From Oscillospiraceae bacterium (lineage in GTDB: Bacteria; Bacillota; Clostridia; Oscillospirales; Acutalibacteraceae), in the NCBI GenBank assembly GCA_025757685.1, contig CP107220.1, positions 707,501-771,500 of the forward strand: 64,000 bases of DNA, read 5' to 3'. The position numbers were made by a program, and so were the translations under genes. This document shows, in pieces, positions 48,447 to 57,558 of this stretch (position 1 is its first letter; every line of letters begins with the position of its first letter). The notes under the pieces were generated by a model that was not told the origin of the DNA, searched no databases, and saw only the letters and a program-made list of their open reading frames with translations.

Positions 48447-49760
48447 TTAGTCCAGGTGTACCGCTACCGGCTGGCCGCCGTGGGTGCGACTTTCGTCTGC
48501 CAGATACACACACAGGTGACCGGCAACAGAGTCGAAAATAGAGGTGCATGCCAGGCTGGGCTTTTCGCTGCGGACGAACTGCACAAAGTCCGCCGCCAGT
48601 CGCTCGTCGCCGCCGCCGTGGCCGCCATAAGCGCCAACCATATCGCCCTTCACATTCAGATCCACTTCCTCAATTTGGCACTCGCCGTTGTGGGCGTCCG
48701 GGGAGGGGTCGATTTTGGATACATAGAACTTGGACTCCTCAAAGTTGCCGTAGATCTCGCCCTTGGTGCCGATGATGTGAATACGGCGCAGGGGGGCGGA
48801 GGAACCGCCTACCATATTGTGAGTGCCGGTGGCGCCGCTGGCGAACTGTACCATCACGCTCTGGTGGTCCACTACATCGTTGTCGCACTTGTAAATGCAG
48901 CGACCGTAAGGGGAGTCACCCTTGAGCAGATGGATCTTGTCTTCAATGGTGGGGTTCTCAATGCCCTCCAGCTTGTCCCACACATAGAAGGACCAGCGGT
49001 CCGGGTGGTCAATGTACAACCGTTTGCAAGAGTAGCGGCAGGTATCTACCAGCGGGCAGTCCACCATACACCGCGTGCCGGCGTCTGCCGGGGCGTTCTC
49101 CGGCTTAAACTGGAACTTGCCGCCAAAGGAGCTAACCGCGGTGGGCTTGGTCTCTGCCATCATCCACATCATAATGTCCAGATCGTGGCAGCACTTGGCC
49201 AGCAGCATACTGGTGTGGCACTTCTGACTATTGGCCCACTTGCCCCGCACATAAGAGGTGCTTAGGTGGTGGTAAGACACATGCTCCAGGGTTTGAATAT
49301 TGATAATATCACCGATTTCACCGGCGGCAATGCGCTCTTTAATGCCATAGTAGAACGGTGTGTACCGCAGTACATGGCAGATCATCACTTTGCTGTGGTT
49401 CTGCCGCGCGCAGTCCACCAGGGTGCGCATTTCTTCTTCGTTCACGGCAAACGGCTTTTCCAGCAGCATATCATACCCGGCGTTCAGCAGGGGCACAGAG
49501 GTCTCTATATGTACCTCGTCCATGGTGCCGTTAATGACGGTGTCTGCCAGTTTGCCCTTGGCAGCCAGCGCATTTGCATTTTCAAAGCACATATCCTCGC
49601 CAAATCCGTAAAGCTCGCGGCACTTTTTGCGCCGAATGGGGTCCGGATCTGCTACGCCGACAATCTTCAGCAACTCCGGGTTGGTCAGCGCCAGTTTGCT
49701 GTACACCATGGAGCGGTGCCCGGCACCTACGATAATGGCCGTTACCGGCTTGTTTTCCAT
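48447..49760 (-). CDS. Gfo/Idh/MocA family NAD(P)-dependent oxidoreductase
   Basis: The 437-residue protein has an N-terminal Rossmann domain (VTAIIVGAGHRSMVYSK, about 6-22; ADPDP; then LEKPFAV at about 108, whose lysine is the catalytic element). In the middle domain, HDLDIMMWMM holds the conserved His. An insert rich in Cys (GTRCMVDCPLVDTCRYSCKRLY) occurs at about 235-256, as in some sugar-acting members. The substrate is unknown, perhaps a sugar or inositol. ATG 49760 follows GAGGTGATC. It is a single gene between convergent and divergent neighbours. Confidence 0.9.
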   Translation of the reverse strand: MENKPVTAIIVGAGHRSMVYSKLALTNPELLKIVGVADPDPIRRKKCRELYGFGEDMCFENANALAAKGKLADTVINGTMDEVHIETSVPLLNAGYDMLLEKPFAVNEEEMRTLVDCARQNHSKVMICHVLRYTPFYYGIKERIAAGEIGDIINIQTLEHVSYHHLSTSYVRGKWANSQKCHTSMLLAKCCHDLDIMMWMMAETKPTAVSSFGGKFQFKPENAPADAGTRCMVDCPLVDTCRYSCKRLYIDHPDRWSFYVWDKLEGIENPTIEDKIHLLKGDSPYGRCIYKCDNDVVDHQSVMVQFASGATGTHNMVGGSSAPLRRIHIIGTKGEIYGNFEESKFYVSKIDPSPDAHNGECQIEEVDLNVKGDMVGAYGGHGGGDERLAADFVQFVRSEKPSLACTSIFDSVAGHLCVYLADESRTHGGQPVAVHLD

Positions 49761-49818
49761 TAAGATCACCTCACATTTTTTATAATCATAGCATCTTGAA
49801 CGCGTTTGTCAAGTTTTA

Positions 49819-49847
49819 TTGACAGAAAGGCAAATAATATCTATAAT
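49819..49847 (+). promoter_or_regulatory. Promoter of the ABC exporter operon
   Basis: Perfect TTGACA (49819-49824) and perfect TATAAT (49842-49847) are separated by 17 bases. Confidence 0.88.
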
Positions 49848-49897
49848 AAGTACCAACTTGTTAAAGATATACGCTGCCTGGGTGGGCAGACGGGAGG

Positions 49898-51631
49898 GTG
49901 AGAACACTGAAAGACTTGTTGTTCTATTTGAAGCATTACAAGAAAGAGTCTTTCTTTGCGCCGCTGTTTAAGCTGCTGGAAGCGACTTTTGAACTGATTG
50001 TGCCGCTGGTGGTGGCGCGGATCATTGATAGCGGTATTCGGCCGGGCAACAAGACCGTGATCTACCAAAACTGCGCTTTGTTGGTGGGCTTTGCCGTGGT
50101 GGGTATGGTGATGGCGATCACTGCCCAGTTTTTTGCTGCTCGGGCGGCTACCGGCTTTGGCAAGGAGCTGCGCAGTAGCCTGTTTGGGAAAATCCAAAGT
50201 TTAAGCTTTTCGGAGCTGGATACCTTAGGTCGTTCCTCGTTGATCACCCGAATGACCAACGATGTGACCCAAACGCAAAACGGCGTGAACCTGGCGCTGC
50301 GTCTGTTTTTGCGTTCGCCCTTTATTGTACTGGGTGCTACGGTGATGGCGTTTACCATTGATGTGCGCTGCGCGTTGATCTTCGTTGTGGTGATTGCCGC
50401 GCTGTCTTTGGTGGTATTTGGCATTATGGGACTGACCATGCCCGGGTATAAAAATGTGCAGCGCCAGCTGGACGGCGTGACCCTGACAACCAGAGAAAAC
50501 TATGCCGGTGCCCGTGTGATCCGCGCCTTTGCGGCGGAAGACGCGGAACAGGCCGGATTTAATAAGCGCAATGAGATGCTTTCTCATTTGCAGCGCAGCG
50601 TGGGGCGCCTTTCCGCGCTGTTAAACCCGCTGACTTATATCCTTATTAACATTGGAATTGTGGTGCTGATTCACACCGGCGCCATGCGGGTGAGTTTGGG
50701 TGACCTGACGCAGGGTCAAGTCGTGGCGCTTTATAACTATATGAGCCAGATTTTGGTTGAACTGGTGAAGCTGGCGAATATGATCATTACCATTACCAAG
50801 GCGCTGGCCTGTGCCTCTCGTATTCAAGGTGTGTTACAGCTGGAGCCTACTTTGAAGCATACCGAGGATGATAAGGCAGGGGACAGCGACGTGGCTGTCG
50901 CCTTTGACGATGTGACCTTGCAGTACAAGAACGCCGGCGAGCCGTCCTTGGAGCACATTTCCTTTACCGTGCCTCGGGGTAGCGTGGTGGGTATTATCGG
51001 CGGCACCGGCAGCGGCAAAAGCAGCCTGGTGTCCCTGATCCCGCATTTTTATGATGTTAAGGACGGGCGGGTGTCTGTCTTTGGCAAGAATGTTTGCGCT
51101 TATGATGACCGGGAGCTGCGTGACCGCATCGGCTATGTGCAGCAAAAGGCGGTGCTGTTCCAAGGCACGGTACGCAGCAATTTGCTGTGGGGCGACGACA
51201 GCGCTTCTGATGATGATTTGCGCACCGCTCTAAGCACGGCGCAGGTGCTGGACATTGTGGCGGATAAAGGCGGTTTGGACGCGCCTGTGGAGCAAAACGG
51301 TGCCAACTTCTCCGGCGGGCAAAAGCAGCGGCTGTCTGTGGCCCGCGCCCTGGTTCGCAAACCGCAAATTTTGGTGCTGGACGACTCGTCCTCTGCACTG
51401 GATTATGCAACAGAGGCCGCCATGCGAAAGGCCATTTTGGCGCTGCCTTATAAGCCTACACTGTTTATCGTCTCCCAGCGGGCCAGCTCCGTGATGTGTG
51501 CCGATCGGATTTTGGTGTTGGAGGATGGGCGCCTGGTAGGTGACGGGACCCACAAGGAACTTTTGGCGAATTGCCCGGCATATTGTGAAATTTATCGTTC
51601 ACAATTCAGTGAGGAGGTGACGGAAGCATGA
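49898..51631 (+). CDS. ABC exporter half-transporter, degenerate-site partner
   Basis: The 577-residue protein has six membrane helices (about 15-315) and an ATPase domain. Walker A is GGTGSGKSS (about 368); the signature FSGGQ is canonical. After Walker B the catalytic Glu is Asp (LVLDDSSSALD, about 492), and the switch His is Gln (VSQR, about 526), as in the degenerate half of heterodimeric exporters such as TM287/288 or BmrCD. Start: GTG 49898 abuts the GGGAGG site; CTG 49907 would have better spacing and match relatives' N-termini. It overlaps its partner by four bases. Confidence 0.93.
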   Translation: MRTLKDLLFYLKHYKKESFFAPLFKLLEATFELIVPLVVARIIDSGIRPGNKTVIYQNCALLVGFAVVGMVMAITAQFFAARAATGFGKELRSSLFGKIQSLSFSELDTLGRSSLITRMTNDVTQTQNGVNLALRLFLRSPFIVLGATVMAFTIDVRCALIFVVVIAALSLVVFGIMGLTMPGYKNVQRQLDGVTLTTRENYAGARVIRAFAAEDAEQAGFNKRNEMLSHLQRSVGRLSALLNPLTYILINIGIVVLIHTGAMRVSLGDLTQGQVVALYNYMSQILVELVKLANMIITITKALACASRIQGVLQLEPTLKHTEDDKAGDSDVAVAFDDVTLQYKNAGEPSLEHISFTVPRGSVVGIIGGTGSGKSSLVSLIPHFYDVKDGRVSVFGKNVCAYDDRELRDRIGYVQQKAVLFQGTVRSNLLWGDDSASDDDLRTALSTAQVLDIVADKGGLDAPVEQNGANFSGGQKQRLSVARALVRKPQILVLDDSSSALDYATEAAMRKAILALPYKPTLFIVSQRASSVMCADRILVLEDGRLVGDGTHKELLANCPAYCEIYRSQFSEEVTEA

Positions 51632-53382
51632 AAAAGAACACCTCTACCTTAAAGAAAATTTTTGGCTATATCGGTCACTATAAGTACCTGCTGTTTTTGT
51701 CCGTGCTGCTGGCCGGCGGGTCGGTGGTGCTGACCCTATATGTACCCATTCGTATCGGCTACGCCATTGATGCCATCATCGGTTCGGGGCAGGTAGACTT
51801 TACCGTCGTTGCCCGCCATCTGATCACTGTGGTGGTGATGCTGCTATGCGTTGGCCTCATGCAGTGGGTGATGAATATACTCAACAATAAGATCACCTAT
51901 AATGTGGTGCGAGATATGCGCGCCCGGGCGTTTGATAAATTGCTGGTGTTGCCGTTCTCTTATCTGGACAGCCACTCCCAGGGGGATGTGGTCTCTCGGG
52001 TCATCAGCGATGCGGACCAGTTTGCCGACGGACTGCTGATGGGCTTTTCCCAGCTGTTTACCGGTGTAGTGACGATTATCGGCACCCTGGCTTTTATGCT
52101 GTCTATTAATGTGTGGATCACCCTGGTGGTGGTCGTTGTCACGCCGCTGTCCTTCTTTATTGCTCGGTTTATTGCGAAGAAGACGTACGCTATGTTTCAA
52201 AAGCAAAGTGCCGTTCGCGGAGAGCAGACGGGCTTTATTGACGAGATGATCACCAACCAAAAAGTGGTGACCGCCTATTCTAAAGAGGCAGACAATCAAA
52301 AGCAGTTTGATGAGATCAATGATCGCTTGGCTAAATATTCCATGCGAGCCACCTTCTTTTCTTCTATAACGAACCCGGCCACCCGCTTTGTGAACAGTAT
52401 TGTATATGCGGCGGTGGCGCTGTTTGGCGCCATGATCGCCATTCAGGGCAATATCTCTGTGGGTATGCTGTCCTGCTTCCTATCTTACGCTAATCAATAT
52501 ACTAAGCCTTTTAATGACATTAGCTCTGTGGTTACGGAGTTCCAAAACGCACTGGCCTGTGCTGCGCGTATCATGGAATTCATTGAGGAGGAGCCGGTGC
52601 CGGCAGATCCGGAGGGTGCATTGCAACCTTCGCATTTGGACGGCAAAGTGGAATTGCAGCATATTCGCTTCTCTTATCTGCCGGATCGCAAGTTGATTGA
52701 GGATCTGTCTGTGAATGTTAAGCCGGGTATGCGTGTAGCAATCGTTGGTCCTACCGGCTGCGGCAAGACCACGCTGATCAACCTGCTTATGCGCTTTTAC
52801 GATGTGCAGGACGGTCAAATTACCATAGATGGCACCCCGGTGCAGCAGATTGGCCGCAAGGCGCTGCGCAAGAATTTTGGTATGGTGCTGCAAGATACTT
52901 GGCTCAAGTGCGGCTCTATTTTGGAGAATATCCGCATGGGCAATCCCGGCGCTTCTTATGATGAAGTCGTGGCGGCAGCCAAAAAAGCACACGCCCACAG
53001 CTTTATTCAGCGTCTGCCGGAGGGGTATTATACCAAGATCGGTGAGGACGGCGGCAGCCTGTCTCAAGGGCAAAAGCAGCTGCTTTGTATCGCCCGCATT
53101 ATGCTGTGCAATCCGTCTGTGCTGATCCTGGATGAGGCGACTTCCTCTATTGATACCACCACGGAAATGAGAATTCAGCAGGCATTTCTGACCCTGATGG
53201 AGGGGCGCACTTCCTTTATTGTTGCGCATCGATTGTCCACCATTAAAGGCGCCGATTTGATTTTGGTGATGAAGGACGGCACCATTATTGAGCAGGGCAC
53301 CCACGCCTCATTGCTGGCGGATAAAGGCTTCTATTACCATCTGTACAATTCCCAGTTCCCGGAGACGGATCAGCTGGCATAA
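51628..53382 (+). CDS. ABC exporter half-transporter, catalytic partner
   Basis: The 584-residue half-transporter has six helices (about 18-320) and an ATPase domain with Walker A GPTGCGKTT (about 374), a non-canonical signature LSQGQ (about 478), a full Walker B with catalytic Glu (LILDEATSSID, about 500) and the switch His (VAHR, about 532). It therefore complements the preceding subunit: one competent and one degenerate ATP site per dimer. The substrate is unknown; lipids, drugs or peptides are all possible. The start shares ATGA with the upstream gene. Confidence 0.95.
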   Translation: MKKNTSTLKKIFGYIGHYKYLLFLSVLLAGGSVVLTLYVPIRIGYAIDAIIGSGQVDFTVVARHLITVVVMLLCVGLMQWVMNILNNKITYNVVRDMRARAFDKLLVLPFSYLDSHSQGDVVSRVISDADQFADGLLMGFSQLFTGVVTIIGTLAFMLSINVWITLVVVVVTPLSFFIARFIAKKTYAMFQKQSAVRGEQTGFIDEMITNQKVVTAYSKEADNQKQFDEINDRLAKYSMRATFFSSITNPATRFVNSIVYAAVALFGAMIAIQGNISVGMLSCFLSYANQYTKPFNDISSVVTEFQNALACAARIMEFIEEEPVPADPEGALQPSHLDGKVELQHIRFSYLPDRKLIEDLSVNVKPGMRVAIVGPTGCGKTTLINLLMRFYDVQDGQITIDGTPVQQIGRKALRKNFGMVLQDTWLKCGSILENIRMGNPGASYDEVVAAAKKAHAHSFIQRLPEGYYTKIGEDGGSLSQGQKQLLCIARIMLCNPSVLILDEATSSIDTTTEMRIQQAFLTLMEGRTSFIVAHRLSTIKGADLILVMKDGTIIEQGTHASLLADKGFYYHLYNSQFPETDQLA

Positions 53383-53397
53383 AATCGGATATAAAAC

Positions 53398-53430
53398 CAA
53401 AGCCGCCGGAGCACACCGACGGCTTTTTCT
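53398..53430 (+). terminator. Terminator after the ABC exporter
   Basis: AGCCGCCGG (53401-53409) pairs, with one mismatch, with CCGACGGCT (53416-53424), followed by a T-run. Confidence 0.88.
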
Positions 53431-53444
53431 TATCCACACATAAA

Positions 53445-53478
53445 ACAAGCGCTCCGATGGCTCGGAGCGCTGTTTTTG
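53445..53478 (-). terminator. Terminator of the epimerase gene (minus strand)
   Basis: A perfect 10-bp stem AGCGCTCCGA (53448-53457) with 53462-53471 around TGGC follows the stop on the minus strand and ends in a T-rich TTGTTTTA stretch. Confidence 0.75.
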
Positions 53479-53489
53479 GTTATGTAGGC

Positions 53490-55052
53490 TTAGTGCTTGA
53501 TGTCGTCCCACTTCACGCCGTTCACCTGGAACAGGTCGTCGAAGTTGTACACATTGCACTCGTCCTTGGTGTGGTTGGGATACCAAACCTGGGCAAAGAA
53601 AGGATTGGTCTTTGCAATGTTGTCGTAATCCCACTTCTTCTGGGGGATGAAGCACTCGGGGCACCAGTGACCGCCCAGCAGGATCAGTGCGGGGCTGGCC
53701 TCAAACTCGGCACCGCAGTAGCCGCATTTCCACTTCAGCTTGGTGGCCAGGTCGCCCTTCTTCATAGAAGTGCTCAGGCACTCACCGCCGCGGAACTTAG
53801 CAGCCTGCTTCATATCTTCAATATCCAGCTCGGACTCGGGCTTGCTTTCGTCATAGCCGTGATCCAGCTTGTAGTTTTCTGCGTCGCTGGAGTCCTTGTT
53901 GAACTTGATGATCTCAACATCTTCCCACTTGGTGGGGATCTTAGCCCAATCCTCGTAACTGCCGTAGTAAGCGGACAGACGGGTCTGGTTCTTGGTTGCT
54001 ACCCAGTCTAAAGTACCGAAATCCTTGGTGGAAGCGATCTTCTTCATGAAGGGCTTTGCGCAAGCGGCAACCAGGTTCTTAGGCAGGTAGCGCGGAATCT
54101 TGAAGTAGAACTCTACATGATCGGCCAGGCGGTTGAAGTAATCCTGGATGGGCAGGTTCTCACGGAAGTGCAGGTACTCCTCCAGCTTGTCGCCGTCAGC
54201 ATAGAACTGACCGTGGAAGTTCTTAAGAATGAACCAGTTGGGGTCAAACAGCTTCTCCGGGCCGGCAAGACCCAGGGTGCCCAGCAGCAGGTGTTCAAAC
54301 TCATAGTTGGAGATACGGTACTCCTTACCGGAGCCGATGTTGTAGAAGTGGTTCCAGAAGTCGGCACCCAAATGACCGGCAGCGTCCTCAGTCACCAGAT
54401 TGCACATCAGACGACCGCTGTCCTCCACGGTGCACCACTCCAGCACGCCGTTGATCGGTACGTGGAACATAATGGGATCCATATTCTTCAAAATGTTGGG
54501 ATAGAGAATGCCGCTCTGGCGCATAACAACCCAATTCTTAATGCCGCTCTCAACAAAGGTGCGCTCAGCCACTGCCTTAGATACGGCATAGTGGTCATAG
54601 ATGGAGATCTTCAGCGGATCGCCGCAACGGCCCCAGTGGATGGGATAGTTACGGTCGCCGGTCTCAGCAACGGTGCCGATATAGCAAACTTTAATATCGT
54701 CTGCATTGGGCTGTGCCAGCACGGCCTTGCAGATGTTCTGCGCAGCGCCGATATTGGTTTTCTGCGTTCTGTAAGGTTTCCAGTCAGCGGTGGGAGATAC
54801 CATACCGCCGATGTGCAGCACATAGTCTGCGCCGGTTACGCCTTCCAGGATAGCGTCATAATCACAAAGATCGCCCCAAACCACTTTTACGTTGGGTTTA
54901 GCCATCAGGCCTTTGAGCTTCTCTTCGTTTTTCGGGCTTTTACGAGCCAGCATTTTGATGTTGATCTCGCTGGGCTTCTTGAGCATTTCCTGCACAGCGG
55001 CCCAACCCATGTTACCGGTACCGCCGGTAATAAAGACTGTCTTTTTTGCCAT
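53490..55052 (-). CDS. NAD-dependent epimerase/dehydratase with a C-terminal zinc ribbon
   Basis: The 520-residue protein has an extended-SDR Rossmann domain: TVFITGGTGNMGWAA (about 5-19), VLHIGGM, and a YAVSKAVAE block with the catalytic Tyr-x3-Lys. The SDR part ends near residue 340. The C-terminal third contains a zinc ribbon, KCGYCGAEF...HWCPEC (about 440-466), within a Trp-rich region. This fusion is unusual for sugar epimerases. The substrate is unknown. ATG 55052 follows AAGGAGG. It has its own promoter and terminator, so it is monocistronic. Confidence 0.87.
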   Translation of the reverse strand: MAKKTVFITGGTGNMGWAAVQEMLKKPSEINIKMLARKSPKNEEKLKGLMAKPNVKVVWGDLCDYDAILEGVTGADYVLHIGGMVSPTADWKPYRTQKTNIGAAQNICKAVLAQPNADDIKVCYIGTVAETGDRNYPIHWGRCGDPLKISIYDHYAVSKAVAERTFVESGIKNWVVMRQSGILYPNILKNMDPIMFHVPINGVLEWCTVEDSGRLMCNLVTEDAAGHLGADFWNHFYNIGSGKEYRISNYEFEHLLLGTLGLAGPEKLFDPNWFILKNFHGQFYADGDKLEEYLHFRENLPIQDYFNRLADHVEFYFKIPRYLPKNLVAACAKPFMKKIASTKDFGTLDWVATKNQTRLSAYYGSYEDWAKIPTKWEDVEIIKFNKDSSDAENYKLDHGYDESKPESELDIEDMKQAAKFRGGECLSTSMKKGDLATKLKWKCGYCGAEFEASPALILLGGHWCPECFIPQKKWDYDNIAKTNPFFAQVWYPNHTKDECNVYNFDDLFQVNGVKWDDIKH

Positions 55053-55091
55053 TTGTTTAACCTCCTTAACACATGGACAATTACGACTAAT

Positions 55092-55120
55092 ATTATAAAC
55101 AAAATATAAACAAAAAGCAA
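55092..55120 (-). promoter_or_regulatory. Promoter of the epimerase gene (minus strand)
   Basis: On the minus strand TTGCTT (55120-55115) and TATAAT (55097-55092) are separated by 17 bases. Confidence 0.7.
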
Positions 55121-55231
55121 CGCCCAAACACCACAACCTTTTCTTTCAATGCCAAAAAATGGCGCGCTTTTTTGTGCAATATGACCATAAACGTCTTCTT
55201 TTAAAATTTGATAAAAAGCGACTGCCGGGTA

Positions 55232-55260
55232 TTGACTTTTTTAAGGGAATGGAGTATAGT
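55232..55260 (+). promoter_or_regulatory. Promoter of the SAM-I/metK unit
   Basis: TTGACT (55232-55237) and TATAGT (55255-55260) are separated by 17 bases, about 15 bases before the riboswitch. Confidence 0.8.
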
Positions 55261-55277
55261 ATCTCTAAACTCAATAT

Positions 55278-55410
55278 ACTTTATCGAGAGTGGTCGAGGG
55301 AACAGGCCCGTAGACACCACAGCAACCTGCTTTGGTAAGGTGCTAAAACCTGCGGTTCAAATCCGAGTGATGAGGAGCATGACGCATACACTCGGTGTAT
55401 GCCTTTTTAT
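55278..55410 (+). ncRNA. SAM-I (S-box) riboswitch upstream of metK
   Basis: The S-box core is complete: TTATCGAGAGTGGTCGAGGG, AACAGGCCCG, the CACAGCAACCTGC kink-turn side, GGTAAGGTGCTAA and the closing strand GATGAGG near 55369. A terminator stem (GCATACAC 55384-55391, GTGTATGC 55395-55402) with a T-run lies between the aptamer and metK. High SAM should favour termination and shut off SAM synthetase. Confidence 0.95.
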
Positions 55411-55431
55411 TTTCCTAAGGAGGAAAGAGAT

Positions 55432-56610
55432 ATGTCAAAACACTTATTTACCAGTGAGTCTGTGACGAAGGGTCACCCGGACAAAATCTGCGACCAGATT
55501 TCAGACGGTATTCTGGACGCCATGCTGGAGCAGGATCCCATGAGCCGTGTGGCCTGCGAGACCACTTGTACCACCGGTCAGGTTCTGATCATGGGCGAGA
55601 TCACCACCAATGCACAGGTGGACATTCCCGCCATTGCCCGCAAGATCATTTGCGACATCGGTTATGATGACGACAAAAAAGGCTTTAACGGCAACACCTG
55701 TGCCATTCTGACTGCGCTGGATAAGCAGAGCCCGGATATTGCTATGGGCGTAGACAAATCCTTTGAGTTAAAGAACGATGAGGAGGATGTCTATAATCTG
55801 AACGGTGCCGGTGACCAGGGCATGATGTTCGGCTATGCCTGCAACGAGACCCCGGAGCTGATGCCTCTGCCCATCAGTTTGGCCAATAAACTGGCTGTGA
55901 AGCTGACCCAGGTGCGGGAGGACGGCACCCTGCCGTATCTGTACGCAGACGGCAAGACCCAGGTGACCGTGGAGTATGACGACGGCAAGCCTGTAAAGGT
56001 GACCGCCGTGGTTGTATCCAGCCAGCACAGCGCCGATGTGGAATTGGAGACTCTGCGGCAGGATATTATTGAAAAAGTGATCAAGACCACTGTGCCTGCG
56101 GAATTGATGGACGAAGACACTGTATTTTATGTGAACCCCACAGGGCGCTTTGTTGTGGGCGGTCCTCACGGCGACAGCGGCCTGACCGGGCGCAAGATCA
56201 TTGTGGATACATACGGTGGCTATGCCCGCCACGGCGGCGGTGCCTTCAGTGGTAAGGACCCGACAAAGGTGGATCGCAGCGCGGCTTATGCTGCCCGCTG
56301 GGTGGCCAAAAACCTGGTGGCTGCCGGTTTGGCAGACAAGTGTGAGGTTGAACTGGCTTACGCCATCGGCGTGGCCAAGCCTGTGTCCGTGATGGTGGAT
56401 ACCCAGGGCACCGGTAAGGTCAGCGATGATGTAATCTGTGATGTTATCAACAAGGTGTTTGACCTGCGTCCCTCCGCAATCATTGAGCGGCTGAATCTGC
56501 GTCGCCCCATTTACCGTCAGGTGGCTGCCTATGGCCACATGGGCCGCGAGGAGCTGAATGTGCCTTGGGAGCAGCTGGATATGGTGGACAAAATCAAAGC
56601 ATGCCTGTAA
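55432..56610 (+). CDS. metK: S-adenosylmethionine synthetase
   Basis: The 392-residue enzyme makes SAM from methionine and ATP. FTSESVTKGHPDKICDQISD (about 6-25), the GAGDQGMMFGYA methionine/ATP loop (about 122) and the GGGAFSGKDPTKVDRSAAY loop (about 277) are intact. I chose ATG 55432 (MSKHLFTSES) because AGGAGGAAAG precedes it; an in-frame ATG 33 bases upstream falls in the riboswitch terminator. Expression is controlled by the SAM-I leader. Confidence 0.98.
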   Translation: MSKHLFTSESVTKGHPDKICDQISDGILDAMLEQDPMSRVACETTCTTGQVLIMGEITTNAQVDIPAIARKIICDIGYDDDKKGFNGNTCAILTALDKQSPDIAMGVDKSFELKNDEEDVYNLNGAGDQGMMFGYACNETPELMPLPISLANKLAVKLTQVREDGTLPYLYADGKTQVTVEYDDGKPVKVTAVVVSSQHSADVELETLRQDIIEKVIKTTVPAELMDEDTVFYVNPTGRFVVGGPHGDSGLTGRKIIVDTYGGYARHGGGAFSGKDPTKVDRSAAYAARWVAKNLVAAGLADKCEVELAYAIGVAKPVSVMVDTQGTGKVSDDVICDVINKVFDLRPSAIIERLNLRRPIYRQVAAYGHMGREELNVPWEQLDMVDKIKACL

Positions 56611-56629
56611 ACAAAAGAACAGTCATAAT

Positions 56630-56660
56630 GAAAGCCGTCGGATCTCCGACGGCTTCTCTT
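56630..56660 (+). terminator. Terminator after metK
   Basis: A perfect 10-bp stem (56632-56641 with 56646-56655) around ATCT is followed by a T-rich stretch. Confidence 0.8.
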
Positions 56661-56669
56661 TGTACAGAA

Positions 56670-56705
56670 ATGCCCGGTGCATCAAAGCACCGGGCGTTTT
56701 TTTTA
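56670..56705 (+). terminator. Second hairpin terminator between metK and proC
   Basis: GCCCGGTGC (56672-56680) and GCACCGGGC (56687-56695) form a 9-bp stem followed by eight T, a strong plus-strand terminator whose T-run reaches the convergent proC stop. Confidence 0.85.
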
Positions 56706-57503
56706 TAACTTGCTGTCTTTCTCCACCGCAGCGTCTACGGCGTTTTGCACGGCGGTTTCCAGCCCGTCTGCCTTTAGGGACAGCACACCCTCAATGGTAG
56801 TGCCGCCGGGGGAGCACACCCGGTCTATCAGCTCCCAGGGGTGTTCGCTGCTCTCGGCGATCATCTTGGCGCTGCCCAGCACGCTTTGGGTGGCAATTTG
56901 CAGCGCCTGGTCCTTGCGCATACCGTGCTTCACCCCGGCTCTGGCAAGGGCGTCAATAAACATATAAACAAAAGCAGGGGAGCAGCCGCCCAGTACACCG
57001 AACAAAGGGAACATTGTCTCGTCTAACTCCAGTACCTTACCGGTGCAGGCCATCAGGTCGCATACGGTTTTGGCCTGATCTGCGGTGGCGTTTTTGCCGG
57101 CACAAACGGCGCTAACGGCTTCACCCACCAGCGCATTAATATTGGGCATGACGCGTACTACCGGGCAGGGGACTGCCAGCTGATCCTCCAGATAGGCTGT
57201 GCTTTTGCCTGCCGCAATGGAGATCAGAAGGGGCAGGGCCGTGCGCTCTGCCAAAACCGGACCGATCTCTGCTAAAACAGCAGACAACACATTCGGTTTG
57301 ACCGCCAAAAAGACAGTGTCACAAAGCGCCGCCACTTCCGTATTGCTCCGGCAGATCTGCACGCCGGTATGACCCAGCCTTTGCCGCAGCGTCTCCAAAT
57401 TGTGGTCCGCAACATAAATATCGGCAGCCGGTGTGCCGCCTTGTAAAATCCCTTGCAGAATGGCGCCGCCCATATTGCCGCAGCCGATAAATCCGATCTT
57501 CAT
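56703..57503 (-). CDS. proC: Pyrroline-5-carboxylate reductase
   Basis: The 266-residue NAD(P)H enzyme makes the last step of proline synthesis. The N-terminal MKIGFIGCGNMGGAI is the dinucleotide-binding motif. FLAVKPNV, VVRVMPNINALVGE and the C-terminal LIDRVCSPGGTTIEGV (DxVxSPGGTT) are family signatures. Length is normal. It stands alone on the minus strand, 55 bases downstream of spoIIID in the same direction, so read-through from spoIIID is possible. Confidence 0.97.
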   Translation of the reverse strand: MKIGFIGCGNMGGAILQGILQGGTPAADIYVADHNLETLRQRLGHTGVQICRSNTEVAALCDTVFLAVKPNVLSAVLAEIGPVLAERTALPLLISIAAGKSTAYLEDQLAVPCPVVRVMPNINALVGEAVSAVCAGKNATADQAKTVCDLMACTGKVLELDETMFPLFGVLGGCSPAFVYMFIDALARAGVKHGMRKDQALQIATQSVLGSAKMIAESSEHPWELIDRVCSPGGTTIEGVLSLKADGLETAVQNAVDAAVEKDSKL

Positions 57504-57558
57504 TGCAAGTGTACCTCCGCGCGTTTTTCTTTAATAGTACCACTTGCGGGGGATTTTT

